Shown here piece after piece: positions 32,641 through 44,800 of a DNA stretch of 64,000 bases. The DNA is from Simmondsia chinensis. Lineage: Eukaryota; Streptophyta; Magnoliopsida; Caryophyllales; Simmondsiaceae. The position numbers and the translations under genes are program-made. Location of the stretch: contig JAGTTD010000001.1 in NCBI GenBank assembly GCA_018398585.1, positions 38,145,938 to 38,209,937 on the forward strand, written 5' to 3'. Position 1 is the first letter of the stretch. The number at the start of each line of letters is the position of its first letter. The notes under the pieces were generated by a model. The model saw only the letters and a list, made by a program, of their open reading frames with translations, did no database searches and was not told the DNA's origin.

Positions 32641-33557
32641 TTAGCATTAGTGTAAATAACTCCCATTCTAAAAACCTCCACTGTTTGAAAAAGACAAATA
32701 ATTACTGTAATTACAAAAGAGTTCTTTTTTAATCATTTAATCACAAGAGATACTTTAAATCATTTAATTAGAAAGAGTTGATCGTCAGATCCACAAGGGG
32801 GGGAAAAGGCTTGAAAGCATAAGGATCCAACAAAGGTCAGTAAACAACTAAGAAAGTCAGGTTGAATATGCTAAAACAAAGGGCCCAAAAACCAGGCCAG
32901 AATACAGAGAAAAAACTTATGGGGTGTGAATGTGTTGTGCCAACTCATAAACTCCCTAAAATAGCTCAAAAGACTCGGGTTGTTTCATCTCGAGTTGAAT
33001 CAATGTTCGGAAAGCTAAACTAGCCAAGCTCAAAACTAATTATGAGCCTATATATCTAAGGGCTTAATGGGCCAATCATTTTTTCTGTTCTGGAAAAACA
33101 CTCTATGTTTTGACTTGAAAAAAACAACGTTTTTTAAATAGAAATATAAGTTATTTTTCTGTTTTAAAACTGAAGTTCGAAATAGGGTGCTTGTCCTTTG
33201 GGGAAAAAAAAAAAAAAAAAAAAAGCAAAATGCCAACAAAACCGAGCTTTAAAACGATAGCCAGGGTCAGCAAGCCAAATGTGCCAAAACTAACAAATTA
33301 TCAACTGAGAAAAAGGACCCAGGAATGAAAGCTTAATTAGATGGGATATAATAAGAAACACAGTACATCACCAGCCAAAACATGAAACACTAAATATTGA
33401 CACAGGTGATCAAGGGAGGAATCTTCTGTTCCTCAGAATCGCCTTCTATGTTAAAGATTCTGCATCTCTATACTTCTGTATCACTCGTCATCTTAACAAG
33501 AAAGTAAACGTGTAGGGGATGGAGATGCATTATTAAAACGATAATTTCCATTGTCAT

Positions 33558-33640
33558 AAAAATTAGTGTTCCCAAGATGTGAACCTATGACCTTCAGATT
33601 GATATGGAGCCACCTTATTGCTTGCATCAAGACTACCGTC
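33558..33640 (-). mobile_element. tRNA-derived SINE head (Au-like) fragment
   Basis: The minus strand reads GCAAGCAATAAGGTGGCTCC...GAAGGTCATAGGTTCACATCTTGG, the layout of tRNA-derived angiosperm SINE heads with A-box and B-box-like blocks. The usual body after GGAAAC is not preserved. Confidence 0.4.
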
Positions 33641-34581
33641 TAGATCACAATGAGAACTAATATAATTGACTGAAAAAGACAACTGAATTAACTTCAATAG
33701 CTGTTGTGTCTGTTGGAAAAATAAACGATGTAATTTTGAAGCATTTCCAACAGTATAGTCAAGAGTAATGTTATTGTTAGGGCAAAATTGTTATTACCAA
33801 AGCAAGATCATAGTTTTCAAGCAATTTTATAGCTCTCATTGTTTGTAACTCACATTATTACTCTGACAATAACAATTTTTGCCTTGGCAATAACAACTCT
33901 CTAGTCAAAAGCATAAACCATGGGACAGATCAAGAACTTTACAAGCTGGTAAGAACTATTAAACTATTGAGATGAATGGTAGGTCGTCATTGTAAGAATC
34001 ATTAAACTAATTAGGATGAATGACAGGTATTAACTAATATAACAACACAGATAAGGAGGATACAACATGTCCTAAATAAGGACACCAACTTTCAGGGGGA
34101 TGGGAAAGGATGAGTTTCGAACCCAATACTTCTTGCTTTGAAGGTAGGTGACTTAACCACTATAACAACTTCAATAGCTCTGTTGATACAGCACAAATGC
34201 ATCTGCAAGTTCAGATATCAAGACCTCCTTGTTCACATTAATCAGAAGAAACACAAGGCATTTCATGGAAAATTGACATTTTGATGATCCCCATCTTTGT
34301 TAGTCATAAAAAAAACCATCCATTCTATGAGTTATGGATGTGGAAAGGTTGAAGGTACAGTCTGCAGTCCTTGGTTTTTGTTTTTAACCATAATTTACAG
34401 CTATCAGACACAAACTTAAGCAAAGAAGCAAGGGAAACGGCAACTCGAGACAACCCTACAACATACCTGTCAACTGTAAAAACGAACCAAATTGACAAGC
34501 ATTAACATAAAAGAAGGTTCTTGATGAGTGCACCTCCATGTTTAGATCTGATTCAGCGTTAAAGGAACGGATATAATTTAA

Positions 34582-36105
34582 CTAATCCACCAAGGATTCA
34601 GTGTTCTCATGGGTAGTACCTTGAAGATCAGGAAGATTTGAACTTACTGAGAACCTTATCCATCTCCTCTTCTCAATGTACTTGAGAGCAGGTTGCATTA
34701 CGAGTCCAATCATCACAGCGATGAGGCTCACAACCATGACTTTGACTGAAGCGAGCGCTAGGACAACACAGATCAGAATGGTAGGAGGAATACACATCAA
34801 AATAGCTCCAACCTTCCCAACGGGTATTTTGTAAGGACGAGGTGCATTTGGTTGTTTTATGCGTAAAACAACAAATGCTATGAACTCCAGAATCATCCCA
34901 AAGCAATATAAGAAATTTTCTGCAGCTACTATCTCTTCGAAGCTCATCCAAGAGAGTAAAACCACACCTGTTGCTGAGAATAATATCCCAATCAGAGGGG
35001 TCCCATAACGAGACCTCTTGGTGAAGAACTCAGGCAGCATTCCTCGCTCTGCCATCCCTAAAAGTTGGAAGGAGTCGCTGCTCATTTCAGCCACAAACAT
35101 GCCCATGTTGGACATTGCAGCAGCACCTTGGATCCACCAACTCAACCATACTCCACCAATGATTTTGGCAACATCGGCAAAGTATCCATCCTCCCAAAGT
35201 TGCCTGTTAACTGGAATGGCCCCGGTTCCAGCTAAAAGAGGAAAGAAATACGCACAAACCACCAAAATCAGCGCATAAAAGAGCGCCTTTGGAAGAGTCT
35301 TCTTCGGGTTCTCCACCTCTCCACCAAGCGTACTGATTGAATCCCAATAGTTCAGATTCCAGAAGAGAGTGTTAAGGTACAATCCCCAGTTGACATTACC
35401 CAGATCAGCTTTCAGCCACCTAGATGGCTTCAATCTCGGGATAGCCAATAGCCCCATGACTACAAAAGGGAGGATGGAAACCACACCTAAAAGAACTGCA
35501 GCCCATCCTACAATGGTCAGACCCCTGTAATTCATAAAAGTGAGGCCTGCTGTCAAAACTAGCACTGCTAGAGTTCTCGGATAACCATGACCTACAAGCG
35601 GAACTGCAGACTTCAAGTAGTCAAGAAAAAGAACCGGGTACAAAGCGTTATCGATTACCCCGCTAAGCCATTTCATCCATCCTTGTTGGAAACCCCAATA
35701 ATCGCCCAACGCAGAAGAAACCCAAACCACATAACCACCATCTTCAGGGAACATGGTCCCCATTTCAGCGGTGATCAATGCCTCTGGCACGCTCCATATG
35801 ATTGGGAACACCAAGAACCCCACAAGGGCTAAAAGTGGTCCTGCTGCCCCAACGCTGTCCTCGACTCCGAAAGGACCACCGGATACTTCATAAAAGATGA
35901 GAAAAACAAGTGGCAATACAGAAATTTTTCTTGATTTGGAAGGAGTAGTTGATTGTACTACTTCATTGATGTTAACATACGCTGCTCCATCATATTCCCC
36001 CATCTGAATCGATTGCCTACCACTAGCTGTGTGCCTCAATTTCTGCAATCAGATTCAAGTACCCAACAAAATCAATAATGGGTTGAATCTCTTTTTTTTT
36101 TTTTT

Positions 36106-36149
<44 letters not shown>

Positions 36150-36658
36150 GGGGGTTTTAAATCTTTCACAATTCACACACTTGGGCAACTCAAAAATAAC
36201 TAAAGCATGTATCTTTCATGTAAGATAAACATAACTTCGCCAAAGGAAGACAGGAAACTAAAGCATGAAAAATTCACAATAAGATGAGATTTTCGACCAA
36301 ATTTGGATGATTGTGTTAAGAAACTCAGGAAACTGCATTATATCCAGATAAATTCTTCACATACACTACAGCTACAACTCAATTACAGCCCCAGTTGACA
36401 GAAGAAACCATTAAAGGACCAAACTTTAACAACAAAACGACACAATTTCATCAGATAAAGCCACACCCAGAACACAAAATCCCCTAATTTGCAGAGAAAC
36501 AAGACAAACACAATGCCAAAAGCATAAAACAAAACGGCAAATCGAGTGAAAACAAACGCCACCGCGCAGAGATGCAAGGAATCACGGAAATTGCGTAAGG
36601 TTAAACAAACAAGACAAGAAGGAAAAGGGAAGTAAAACAAGAGAGATTCAAGTACCAT
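34582..36658 (-). CDS. PUT: Polyamine transporter (PUT/LAT family, APC superfamily)
   Basis: The large exon (34582-36042) encodes almost the whole protein. The most likely start is an ATG at 36656-36658, the last bases of exon 1, joined over a GT-AG intron (36043-36655) to give MKLRHTASG... and 487 residues. An internal in-frame ATG (36001-36003, MGEYDGAAY) is the alternative start. The protein has about 12 hydrophobic segments and APC landmarks: [60 protein letters not shown]. These match plant polyamine uptake transporters such as At1g31830/At3g13620, which import polyamines (and paraquat) across plasma or internal membranes. The frame is intact. A GA-rich leader and small uORFs precede it. 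Confidence 0.92.
36092..36148 (+). repeat. T24-G33 homopolymer junction in the transporter intron
   Basis: Twenty-four T are followed directly by thirty-three G, then TGGGGG. It lies in the first intron near the acceptor. It could form G-quadruplexes on the plus strand or be a sequencing/assembly artefact. Confidence 0.8.
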
Positions 36659-36720
36659 AAAGAAGAAGAAGAAGAATTGAAAGCAAGCTAGATTGGGATT
36701 GGATCTTCGCCATTTCTCAT
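36656..36720 (-). promoter_or_regulatory. Overlapping uORFs in the transporter leader
   Basis: In exon 1 a first ATG (36718-36720, context ACCATGA) opens a 10-codon uORF ending TAG at 36688-36690. A second ATG (36711-36713) in another frame opens a uORF encoding MAKIQSQSSLL...; after splicing it ends at codon 26 in exon 2, overlapping the main start out of frame. Both would reduce initiation at the first main ATG. Regulation by polyamines is only a hypothesis. Confidence 0.5.
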
Positions 36721-36768
36721 GGTTGAAGTTGAAAGTGGATGCCCCACTTCAATCGGCAGAGTCGCAGA

Positions 36769-36788
36769 GAGAGAGAGAGAGAGAGAGA
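36769..36788 (+). repeat. (GA)n in the transporter 5' leader
   Basis: About ten GA repeats, read as (CT)n in the transcript, a common feature of plant 5' leaders and core promoters. Confidence 0.7.
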
Positions 36789-36849
36789 CAGAGGGAAGAA
36801 GGGATTTGCTGGGCGGAGAATTTCAGGAGATTTACTATTAGGAAATTTT

Positions 36850-37502
36850 ATTTTATTTTTTTTTTTTGAATCAATATTAGGAAAAAAAATTGAACAAAGA
36901 TAATCTGATTTTTGTGATCCCCCTTACATGAATATTCTATTTTTTTATATATTTAAAAAATATTTTAAATATATAGACCATATATTAAAATATTTAAAAA
37001 TTATTTAGTAAAAAATTATTTTAAATGTTAAAAAAAAAAATAACATAAAGTAGATGAGATCTATAATGGTAATGTCGGTGGTGGCTGGAGTACAGTAATG
37101 ACGGCGGTGTTAGTGAGGATAGGTCATCAATGCTATAGAAGGGATTTTATAAAAAAAAAAAGAACATATTTAGTGCCTTCAGGGCTCCCGTCTATGCAAG
37201 GTCTAGGATAGGGAACTTTATGATTTCTTTAAAAAAAAATTAATTATTTTAAAGATATTTAGAGTATCTTTCACTATATGTAAGAGTCATTTTGTCCAAT
37301 ATTTTAACAAATAAGCATATTTTATCGTAATTCGATTAAGAAAACTAAAAGTGACATATAAAATAAAGTGGCATATAAAAAATGAAAAAATTATGTTACA
37401 CTCAAATTACACATAAAAAAAGTTTCATGGATAATGATTACTCCTTTAAAAATTGTAAAACCAAACTATGTGAAAGTAGAGTTAAATTTTAAATTATTTA
37501 TT

Positions 37503-37533
<31 letters not shown>

Positions 37534-37655
37534 GTGGGTGGGCTAATGGTCACCCCATTAACTAAACTAAGGCCTTATTATTATTATTACTATTTTTTTT
37601 TTTTTTTGTTTTAAGGTTATTTTTGGATAAATCACATATTAGTATTATGAAATTT
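36850..37655. other. Spacer with a short SINE remnant
   Basis: AT-rich with long poly-A/T tracts (37507-37533). At 37169-37205 a minus-strand SINE body scrap is visible (AGTGCCTTCAGGGCTCCCGT). No gene. Confidence 0.45.
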
Positions 37656-37666
37656 AATGTATTAAT

Positions 37667-38854
37667 ACACGATTACTCTCTCAGCGTTATATCCAGAGCC
37701 GCATCTGCTAGATTGGCTAGGGAGCAGGCCTATTTCACATCACATCCCCCCAAGGAAACGAATGCACAACTGTGGCAAGGCATTCTTCACGGGTTCAACC
37801 TTCTTTGCATCTGGTGCCAGAACGCTCGCTTATTAGTGAGGAGATTAGAAGTCCTGCCCCGCGGTTGGCAAATGAAGGGATGGGAGTTGCTTGGCAGCCG
37901 TTTGGACATGTCTTCCTCCACCTCAACGGCCCAATCATTGGGAGATGGGCCCTGCAGCGATCGCTCCTACATGACATGCCTTACGCTTCACAGCAGGTAG
38001 CGCATCCTCCTGTACTACTGCCATGGGTTGAGAATGGTGAAGCTCCAACTGATCAACATCCTGCTCAGATAACCACACCTGATACCGATACTCAGGGAAG
38101 TAACAGTAATAACGAGTCAACAACATCTGGGCCTGAGTTCCCTCTAAGATTCGAGCCCATAATAGCAATTGGTAACTCCCAAGCTAAGGATAGTGTGCTG
38201 TGGAGTCAGCAAGCATAAGCTCCATCCATAGGAGGGCCTAGCACGGGCTGAAGGATAAAGGAAAAATTCCACACAATAAGAAGAGAGAGAAAAGCGATCA
38301 AGCGCAAGATAAAGGAAAGAGAGAAGAGGGAGCTGCAAGACTTCCTGAAAAATATGTCTCCTACAAGTAATACTGAAAAATCTTCTAAGTCAGCCGGAAA
38401 GAGGAAAAAACGAAATAGGGGAAACCGAGTCCAGAAGATCACGGAAGAAGAGTATGATGAGAGGATCCTGAATGCGGAGCGGGTTATAGAGATAGGAGAA
38501 AAGGTGGGCTTCAACTTTGATGGTTTCGACCCGGTTATGGTTGCAGACATTCTTGCGCAATGATATGATTTGGGTTTTGGTTGTGGCTTCAGTCTCTTTC
38601 TCGGTTCTTGTGCTGGCCATCTGGTTGTTCTTCAGCTTGGATCCCTGTTTGTGTTGATTCTGTGCCCACTGTTGTCTCTTGAGCCCGTGTATTTTCTGGT
38701 CATGTTCTCGTTGTCTGTTGTGTCGTTTTTTGTGGCTGTTTTCTTGTTTTGTGTTGGATGTTTTTGATCCCCGTATTGTAGCGGTCAGACTTTGGCCTCG
38801 CCTAGCTAGTGGTCGACTTGATTAGCGATTTTGTAGCAATTTATCAAAAAAAAA
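37667..38854 (+). mobile_element. LINE with ORF1 only
   Basis: The insert carries ORF1 sequence, a T/G-rich 3' UTR and a tail TTTATCAAAAAAAA (38841-38854). Flanks AATGTATTAAT (37656-37666) and AATGTACTAAT (38853-38863) match at 10 of 11 bases. ORF1 begins with ASARLAREQ, has a basic stretch (KAIKRKIKEREKRELQDF, SAGKRKKRNRGN) and ends VGFNFDGFDPVMVADILA at 38561-38563. It has a frameshift near 37780 and stops at 38216-38218 and about 38249. No reverse transcriptase is present between ORF1 and the UTR. Confidence 0.65.
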
Positions 38855-38869
38855 TGTACTAATTTTTTA

Positions 38870-39295
38870 TAACTTTGTAAAATAATATTTTAGTCTTAAA
38901 ATTATATGCAATTAATATAATAAACAAAATGACAGTGTGTAAGAGTATAAAATCGGATCTCATCCAACTTTTCCTAAAAATGTTACAACATTACAATTCG
39001 CATGTGGAGTGAGAGGAATAGCAAGACAAAGGTTGGTTTACCAACCAATAACAATAAATTTTATACCCATTTGCATCATTATATGACTATTTTATTAAAT
39101 ACATGTAATAAGTTAATATACAAAGTTTGTCAATTAAAAAATTAATACACTAAACCTTATATTACTACTATGTAAGTTACCCTTCTTTTTATTGTGCACC
39201 AACACATTAAATATATTATTATACGATATTTTTAGGAAGTTAAAGAGAATAGTAGATGAATTATTTATAGATAGTCAAATGCCTTTTACAATAAG
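38870..39295. other. Spacer, no gene seen
   Basis: AT-rich, no coding or RNA signal. Confidence 0.4.
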
Positions 39296-39300
39296 CTTCC

Positions 39301-40809
39301 TAAAACTCAGGATATTTCTAATCCTACTATTTGAGAGGTTTTGAATTAGAACTTAAAAAGTCTCGTTGTTGCAGGTATTTCCTAATACTCATAATTTTTA
39401 CATATTTTATTTTTCTTTTTTTGTCATATATTCGGCCTCTATATGTTTGTTCGGTTGTTGTTTAGGTACATTTTTATGTGGAACACATCAAAGCGGACGG
39501 AAGAAGAATTAGGGCAAAATCAAGCATTATTGAAGCACTTTTGAAGACTAATTTGGAGAAACCCAACCATTTGTGCAGATGAAAGACCCATTGAATCATA
39601 ATTTGGTGAACCGAGTACATTCCATATGGCTTCGGGGCTTAATTAAGAAAAGGGGCCCAAATAACCGATCGATCAGCAGCTCCCGGTTAGGAAAACTAAC
39701 CGAGAGCCTGCCGATAGATCGGCCAAAAGTACCGATCGATTGGGAGTTTTTGCGTGAGCTCACCGATCGATGGGCTCTTTTAGTCGATCGATCGGGATGG
39801 TTTCGTACGGAACCCTAACTCCTCCTGCGCTTATAAATAGAGAAGGGAAAGTCAGCCTTGGATACGCTTTTCTTGCCGCACGTCCTCCCTTTTCTCTCCT
39901 TCCCGAAGCCGCTACGAGATCCAAAGGATTCTCAAACGCCGAAGCGCAGGTGGTCGGAGTACTGGGGGAATCAAGGCAAGGATCAACGTCAACATCAATT
40001 GGGGGAGTCTTTAAATCCTTAGTTTTATCATTATTATTTTCTTTTTTGGATTTTATGATGTTTAGATCTCCTATGGAGGAGTAGACTTTCTTAGCTTAGG
40101 GATGAAGGACGGGTAGCTTCCCGTATCCTATAATTATATTTTGACGATTGATTTAGTTATGTTATATTCGCACCCCTGTGGGGAGTTTTTTTATGATTGT
40201 TGGATATTTTTTTGTATGTGTGCTTGTAGCCATGTCTGAGTCTCCAACTTTGCAGCGATTAGTCTTGTGCTTGTAGCCTAGACCATAACATAACAGGAAT
40301 TCACTCGTGGTCAGGGTTGAGGTTGTACCCAACTCTGAACCCAATCTTTTATATAAGTTAATATTGAATTAGGAGTAACAAAGGAATTGAGTAGTGCTAA
40401 TGAGATAACCTATGCTACATCTAGGGTGCTAAGATAGGTTATGCCTTTAGACTAGTTCATTACCCTAAACCATAATTTATATATTAACCCAGGCGTAGAG
40501 CTTGTAGCCTAAGTCTTTCAAATCATTGTCCTAAGTCGAATATAATGACGGGATACGTGTTAAGCTACCCTGAATTCACTCCCTAAACTAACCTCAATTG
40601 AATTGTCGCACTCACTTTATATTCAGTTTTAGTAATTTAGCTTCAACTTATTCAAACAGCCCAAAAACCAAAAATTCAAACCGCTTATTAATCAGTAAAT
40701 CTAACTTGACACGATTCCCTATGGATGCGACCCGTATACTCGATAAAGCTAAGACGATCTCGTACGCTTGTGAGTAAACGGTTTTAAAACACACTTTTAA
40801 AACACATCA
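39301..40809 (+). mobile_element. Gypsy-type solo LTR, copy B
   Basis: Plus-strand counterpart of 2760-4290, sharing GGAACACATCAAAGCGGACG, the CGATCGATCG array, TTATAAATAGAGAAGGGAA, the GGTGAACCGAGTACATTCC block and the GTGAGTAAACGGTTTTAAAA end. CTTCC occurs at 39296-39300 and 40810-40814 and may be its TSD, although the 5' base pair would then be TA. No gag-pol on either side. The two copies form a 35-kb-spaced inverted pair. Confidence 0.6.
39661..39840 (+). promoter_or_regulatory. U3 promoter with CGATCGATCG array (copy B)
   Basis: Variants of CCGATCGATCGG occur at about 39667, 39711, 39733, 39762 and 39783, with GCGTGAGCTCAC at about 39751. The TATA box TTATAAATAG is at 39831-39840, about 35 bp past the last palindrome. 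Confidence 0.55.
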
Positions 40810-41399
40810 CTTCCCCTTAACTGCGTGGAACCATAAATTTTCATGTTTGTTTAAAACTTTCCACTCTAGGTTACATAAGAAGGCTTTGTTGACATCATAT
40901 GATGTAACCCTAGACCACAAGCCCCTTTGGTTTACAATTTTTGTCCCATGTAATCATATGAAGGTCGCTTGCCTAGCCAGCCTATTTTTGAAAAAAGGCG
41001 CTACCAACCTTTTTGATATCTCGACTAATATCCATAAGTGGAAGTATTGCATAGTATGGCAAGTATGAATTATAAATTCAATTTCGACAATAAATTGGCT
41101 TTCCATGTAGCTAATCTGTGTAATCGTAGTAAATTCATCCTTTATTTGGACCTGTAAGGGGGCATCCAAGATATTGGACAAACATGGTATCCCAATTTAC
41201 TCAAATAGCCCACTAATTCAGTGCTTCAAGGGCGCTGGAATATTCTTTGAGACACCACTGAGGATTCGTTAAAGTCAACTAATCAAATCAATTGAAATAC
41301 AATATATATCCAATACGACATTGATATCGTTGCATGCATCTGAAAATGTAATGCAAAATAATATAATATCATCCACAAAGTAACAAAACAACAGATAAT

Positions 41400-41700
41400 A
41401 GGAACTAATTTGTAAAGCATAACCCCAAAACTTACAGAGCTAGCGTCTATCTATCTGTAAGTTCGCTTGGCAAGAACATCAATATAAACATAAAATTGTA
41501 TTGGGATAAGGGATCCCCTCGTCGAAGACCTCTAGTAGGATTGAACCAATTACTTGGTCGATCATTAATCAATAAAAAGTAGGCAATTATGGATGCCCAC
41601 CACATTATTTAATGGATTCATTTTGTACTAAAGCCCATTTGTGACAAACTGACAATACATTAAACAAGATGTACCACTCAACTCAACTGTATACTTTTGA
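41400..41700 (-). pseudogene. LINE reverse transcriptase remnant
   Basis: One minus-strand frame reads INDRPSNWFNPTRGLRRGDP followed by LSQYNFMFILMF, a clear match to the conserved LINE RT segment usually written ..F.P..GLRQGDPLSPYLF. Stops and frameshifts surround it. The flanking 40820-41860 is probably more of the same decayed element. Confidence 0.7.
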
Positions 41701-41859
41701 CAGCAAGCTTGTAAAACATATTGCACAGAATGACGGGCTAGAACTGATTTTGTCGTTCTGGAGTGACTTTGGGCAAGAAAGTTATAAACATATGATTGAT
41801 TTCCTTTAATAATCCCTCATCGTGGAGAAAGGTTTATGAAAGTTTATGTTTCTAGTTAA

Positions 41860-44800
41860 AATCCTAGGAGAACTTTTTGTATGTAGTGTTGTTGTTGGAG
41901 CAATATGGTTATTATTAGAGAAATTGTGGCTATTATTCTGTGGGTCACATCATTATTATTGTAATAACAATTATTGTTATGATAATAATAAGTCATTTTC
42001 CTTTTTTGTCAAACTCACAAAAAAAGATAAAATTTTTGATAAATATCATATCTTTTATTTATGTTATTCAATAAGATAATTTTTTTTCTTTTGTTCATTA
42101 ACATCTGACTGCATAAATTGAAATTACATACATAATTAATTAAATTATAAATTAAAATAATATTTATTGTAAGGATATTTTTTTCTTGAGTCACGACAAA
42201 CAATTTCAATATATCAAGACTCAAAGAAATCTTTGTTGTTTTCCAACATAAACAAAAAATAATGTCATGAAAATAATCCCAGCTATAAATAATATAAAGT
42301 AACTTTTATTTTTAAAAATTAATAATTTGAAATAAATATAATAATAAATAAAGTAACGATATTTTTGGGTCATTTTCTAAAGTGTACATGACATGTTCCT
42401 TAAATCAATTATGCACACAAAAATGTATTAAGGCTATTACATAATTCCACAAAAGAATTATTTAGAGGCGATTACTAAAAAATATGCTAAAACATATGAT
42501 TTTTTGTTTTTTTTTTTTTTTTTCTACATTTTGAAATCGATCAATTGTCCACACAACTATTAAGACATCATATGCTAAAATAAATGCTGGCAAAAGGACA
42601 AGATGCCTTGTCAGTTGTCAGCATCGATGCAATTCCACAGTGACACCCTTTTTCTTTTTTTTTTTTTTTTGATTATCAACACCCTGGTATTATATGTTAA
42701 TTTAATATACATATAATTCACTAGTGTCAATTTAGTCGTATGATAAATTTAAACTAAGTTAGTAATCTGACTTTTAATTGCTCAGTTATATTATGTAAAT
42801 AACTTAATTTGAAATCAGTTATTGATCTAAAGTAAATCTCTGACAAATAAAAATCTTATCTTCAACTTAACATTATTTTTACTGCATGATCAAACTAATA
42901 CAATTTAAATTATATAAAGGTTAAATTGACAAAAATATAAGAATAAAAATCAAATTAAGATAATAAATAAATCAAGTATAGAGACTAATAATGTAAATAA
43001 CACTTTTTCCTTTTAAATCATAACACTCATGCATTCACTTGCATATGAAGGACAAAATGTTTATAATTTCAAAACATAAACTATGATTTAAAATAATTTG
43101 AGAAAAAGTCAATTTATAGGATGAAGAAAATAAGTATAATCTAATTAAATTAAGTAAAAAGCACATTCTATTATGGCAAAGTTTAAAAAAAAAAAAAAGA
43201 ACCATGGAAATAAAAAAGTTATTTACTTTTGTACTTGAACATGCTTTTAGTCGATTACAAATCCAAGTGTAAATTGTGTATAGTACAAATGACATATATG
43301 CAATTACACATTAAGTATATGGAAATTTAAGAGAAATTATGATTTCAATTTGAATTATTAATCTATAATTCAGTTAGGCTTCAATATATATGGTTGAGTT
43401 TGAACCCAACTCGTTGAACTTATCTACAGGTAAACTTGCTTTATTTAGACTCATTTAAGTACAATATAGGACTTTTGAGATCTTTAGGCTCAAGTTATAC
43501 TCATTTACACTCAAATTTAGCTTTATTGGATACATCTAAACTCAAAATTTAGATCAAAATTGGTTGATCTCGTTGTATGAGTCCGCAAGTTTGTGCTTTA
43601 CCAAATGAGGGTTTAACTCGTTCAGCTTAACTGGGCTTAAGTGTGAAATGAATTGGCCTATAGCTCAACTCGAGTAATAGTCAAGTCCATCATTTAAGTT
43701 CAATAACAAGCCATTTCAAATTCTACCATTCATTCTAAAATATTTTTTTGGGACCAACCACTTGATCGATAGACCCCACCCCCTATTACTTGTACAAAAA
43801 CTTATGAGTGATTAATGTATACAACTCGAAATCTAGCCGAGGAGTGTAAACAGAACCCAAATACCTCCATTGCCAAAAAGGACTTATACATCCCAACATT
43901 AATCTTGTCACGTTATAAAGCACTGACACTCCTTTTTCCAAGAGTATCGGTGTGTCCAACACGTATTCAATACCAACGTGCTTCTGACACTTTCCGATAC
44001 GTGTCCAAAGGACGAAAAAAGTATCGGATTTTTTTTATTTCAAATTTCTGACACACTTCTGATACGTTCCGACATGTTTTTCTGACACGCATTGATATGT
44101 TCCAACATGCTTCCAACAAGTATCTACGTTTTGACACATTTTTGGGAGCACTTAGTATGATGTTAAACTTGAGGACCTATCTACCCTTTGTTTTTGTGTT
44201 GATCTTTTATGGTCTAGTTTAGTATGCAATGGAGTTACTTATTCACCATGCTTATACTACTAGTGACAAACTTAACATAAGTGGTGTTCTTTTTTTCTTT
44301 TTTTCTTTTTTTTTGTACTGATGTGGTTGGATTGTATCTTTCTAGAATATATGGACAAGTAGAACTCAAAATAGGTCATATTGGGATTAATAAAGTTATT
44401 GTTAAATTTTGGTCTACGGCTTTATAATGCCACTTTATTTAGTTGTTAATTTAATGATATCATGTGTAATTTTCAATGTTCAAATTTTGATGAGAAATTA
44501 TTTGGTTATCAATTACAATATATATATCAATAAAATATATAATTTTGAAGAAACGTGTCTCCAATGTGTTGTATTCTAGTGTTTTGAAAATCAAGTGTTG
44601 GCATATCAGTATTACATTATATCTCGTATTGGTATTTATATCCGTGCTTCCTAGATGTCACAATTTATAAAATGTATTTTCTTTTATTAAAAAAAAAGAA
44701 AAAAAGCAAAGGTTGCACTCATAGCATGAGTGAAATAAAAAAAAGGAAAAGAAGAGAAATTAAAAAAGAGGTGATGATGAAAGAAGTGAAAAGGATGTGG

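Larger units (their letters stand above)
31679..34560. other. Intergenic region with MITE and SINE traces
   Basis: 31730-32200 carries repeated CGTCTCAAA/GACGGTTTTGAAACGG motifs of unknown origin. A TTTAGTCC-type MITE follows at 32310-32640. A reversed pol III B box GAGTTTCGAACCC near 34112 suggests a SINE remnant. No gene seen before the transporter. Confidence 0.4.

Noticed and set aside
34100..34170. tRNA gene
   Set aside because: Only a B-box-like GGGTTCGAAACTC on the minus strand; no cloverleaf could be drawn. Probably SINE debris.
36003..36048. TTG start of the transporter frame at 36048
   Set aside because: TTG is part of the splice acceptor TTGCAG; an ATG at the end of exon 1 or the internal ATG at 36003 is more plausible in a plant nuclear gene.
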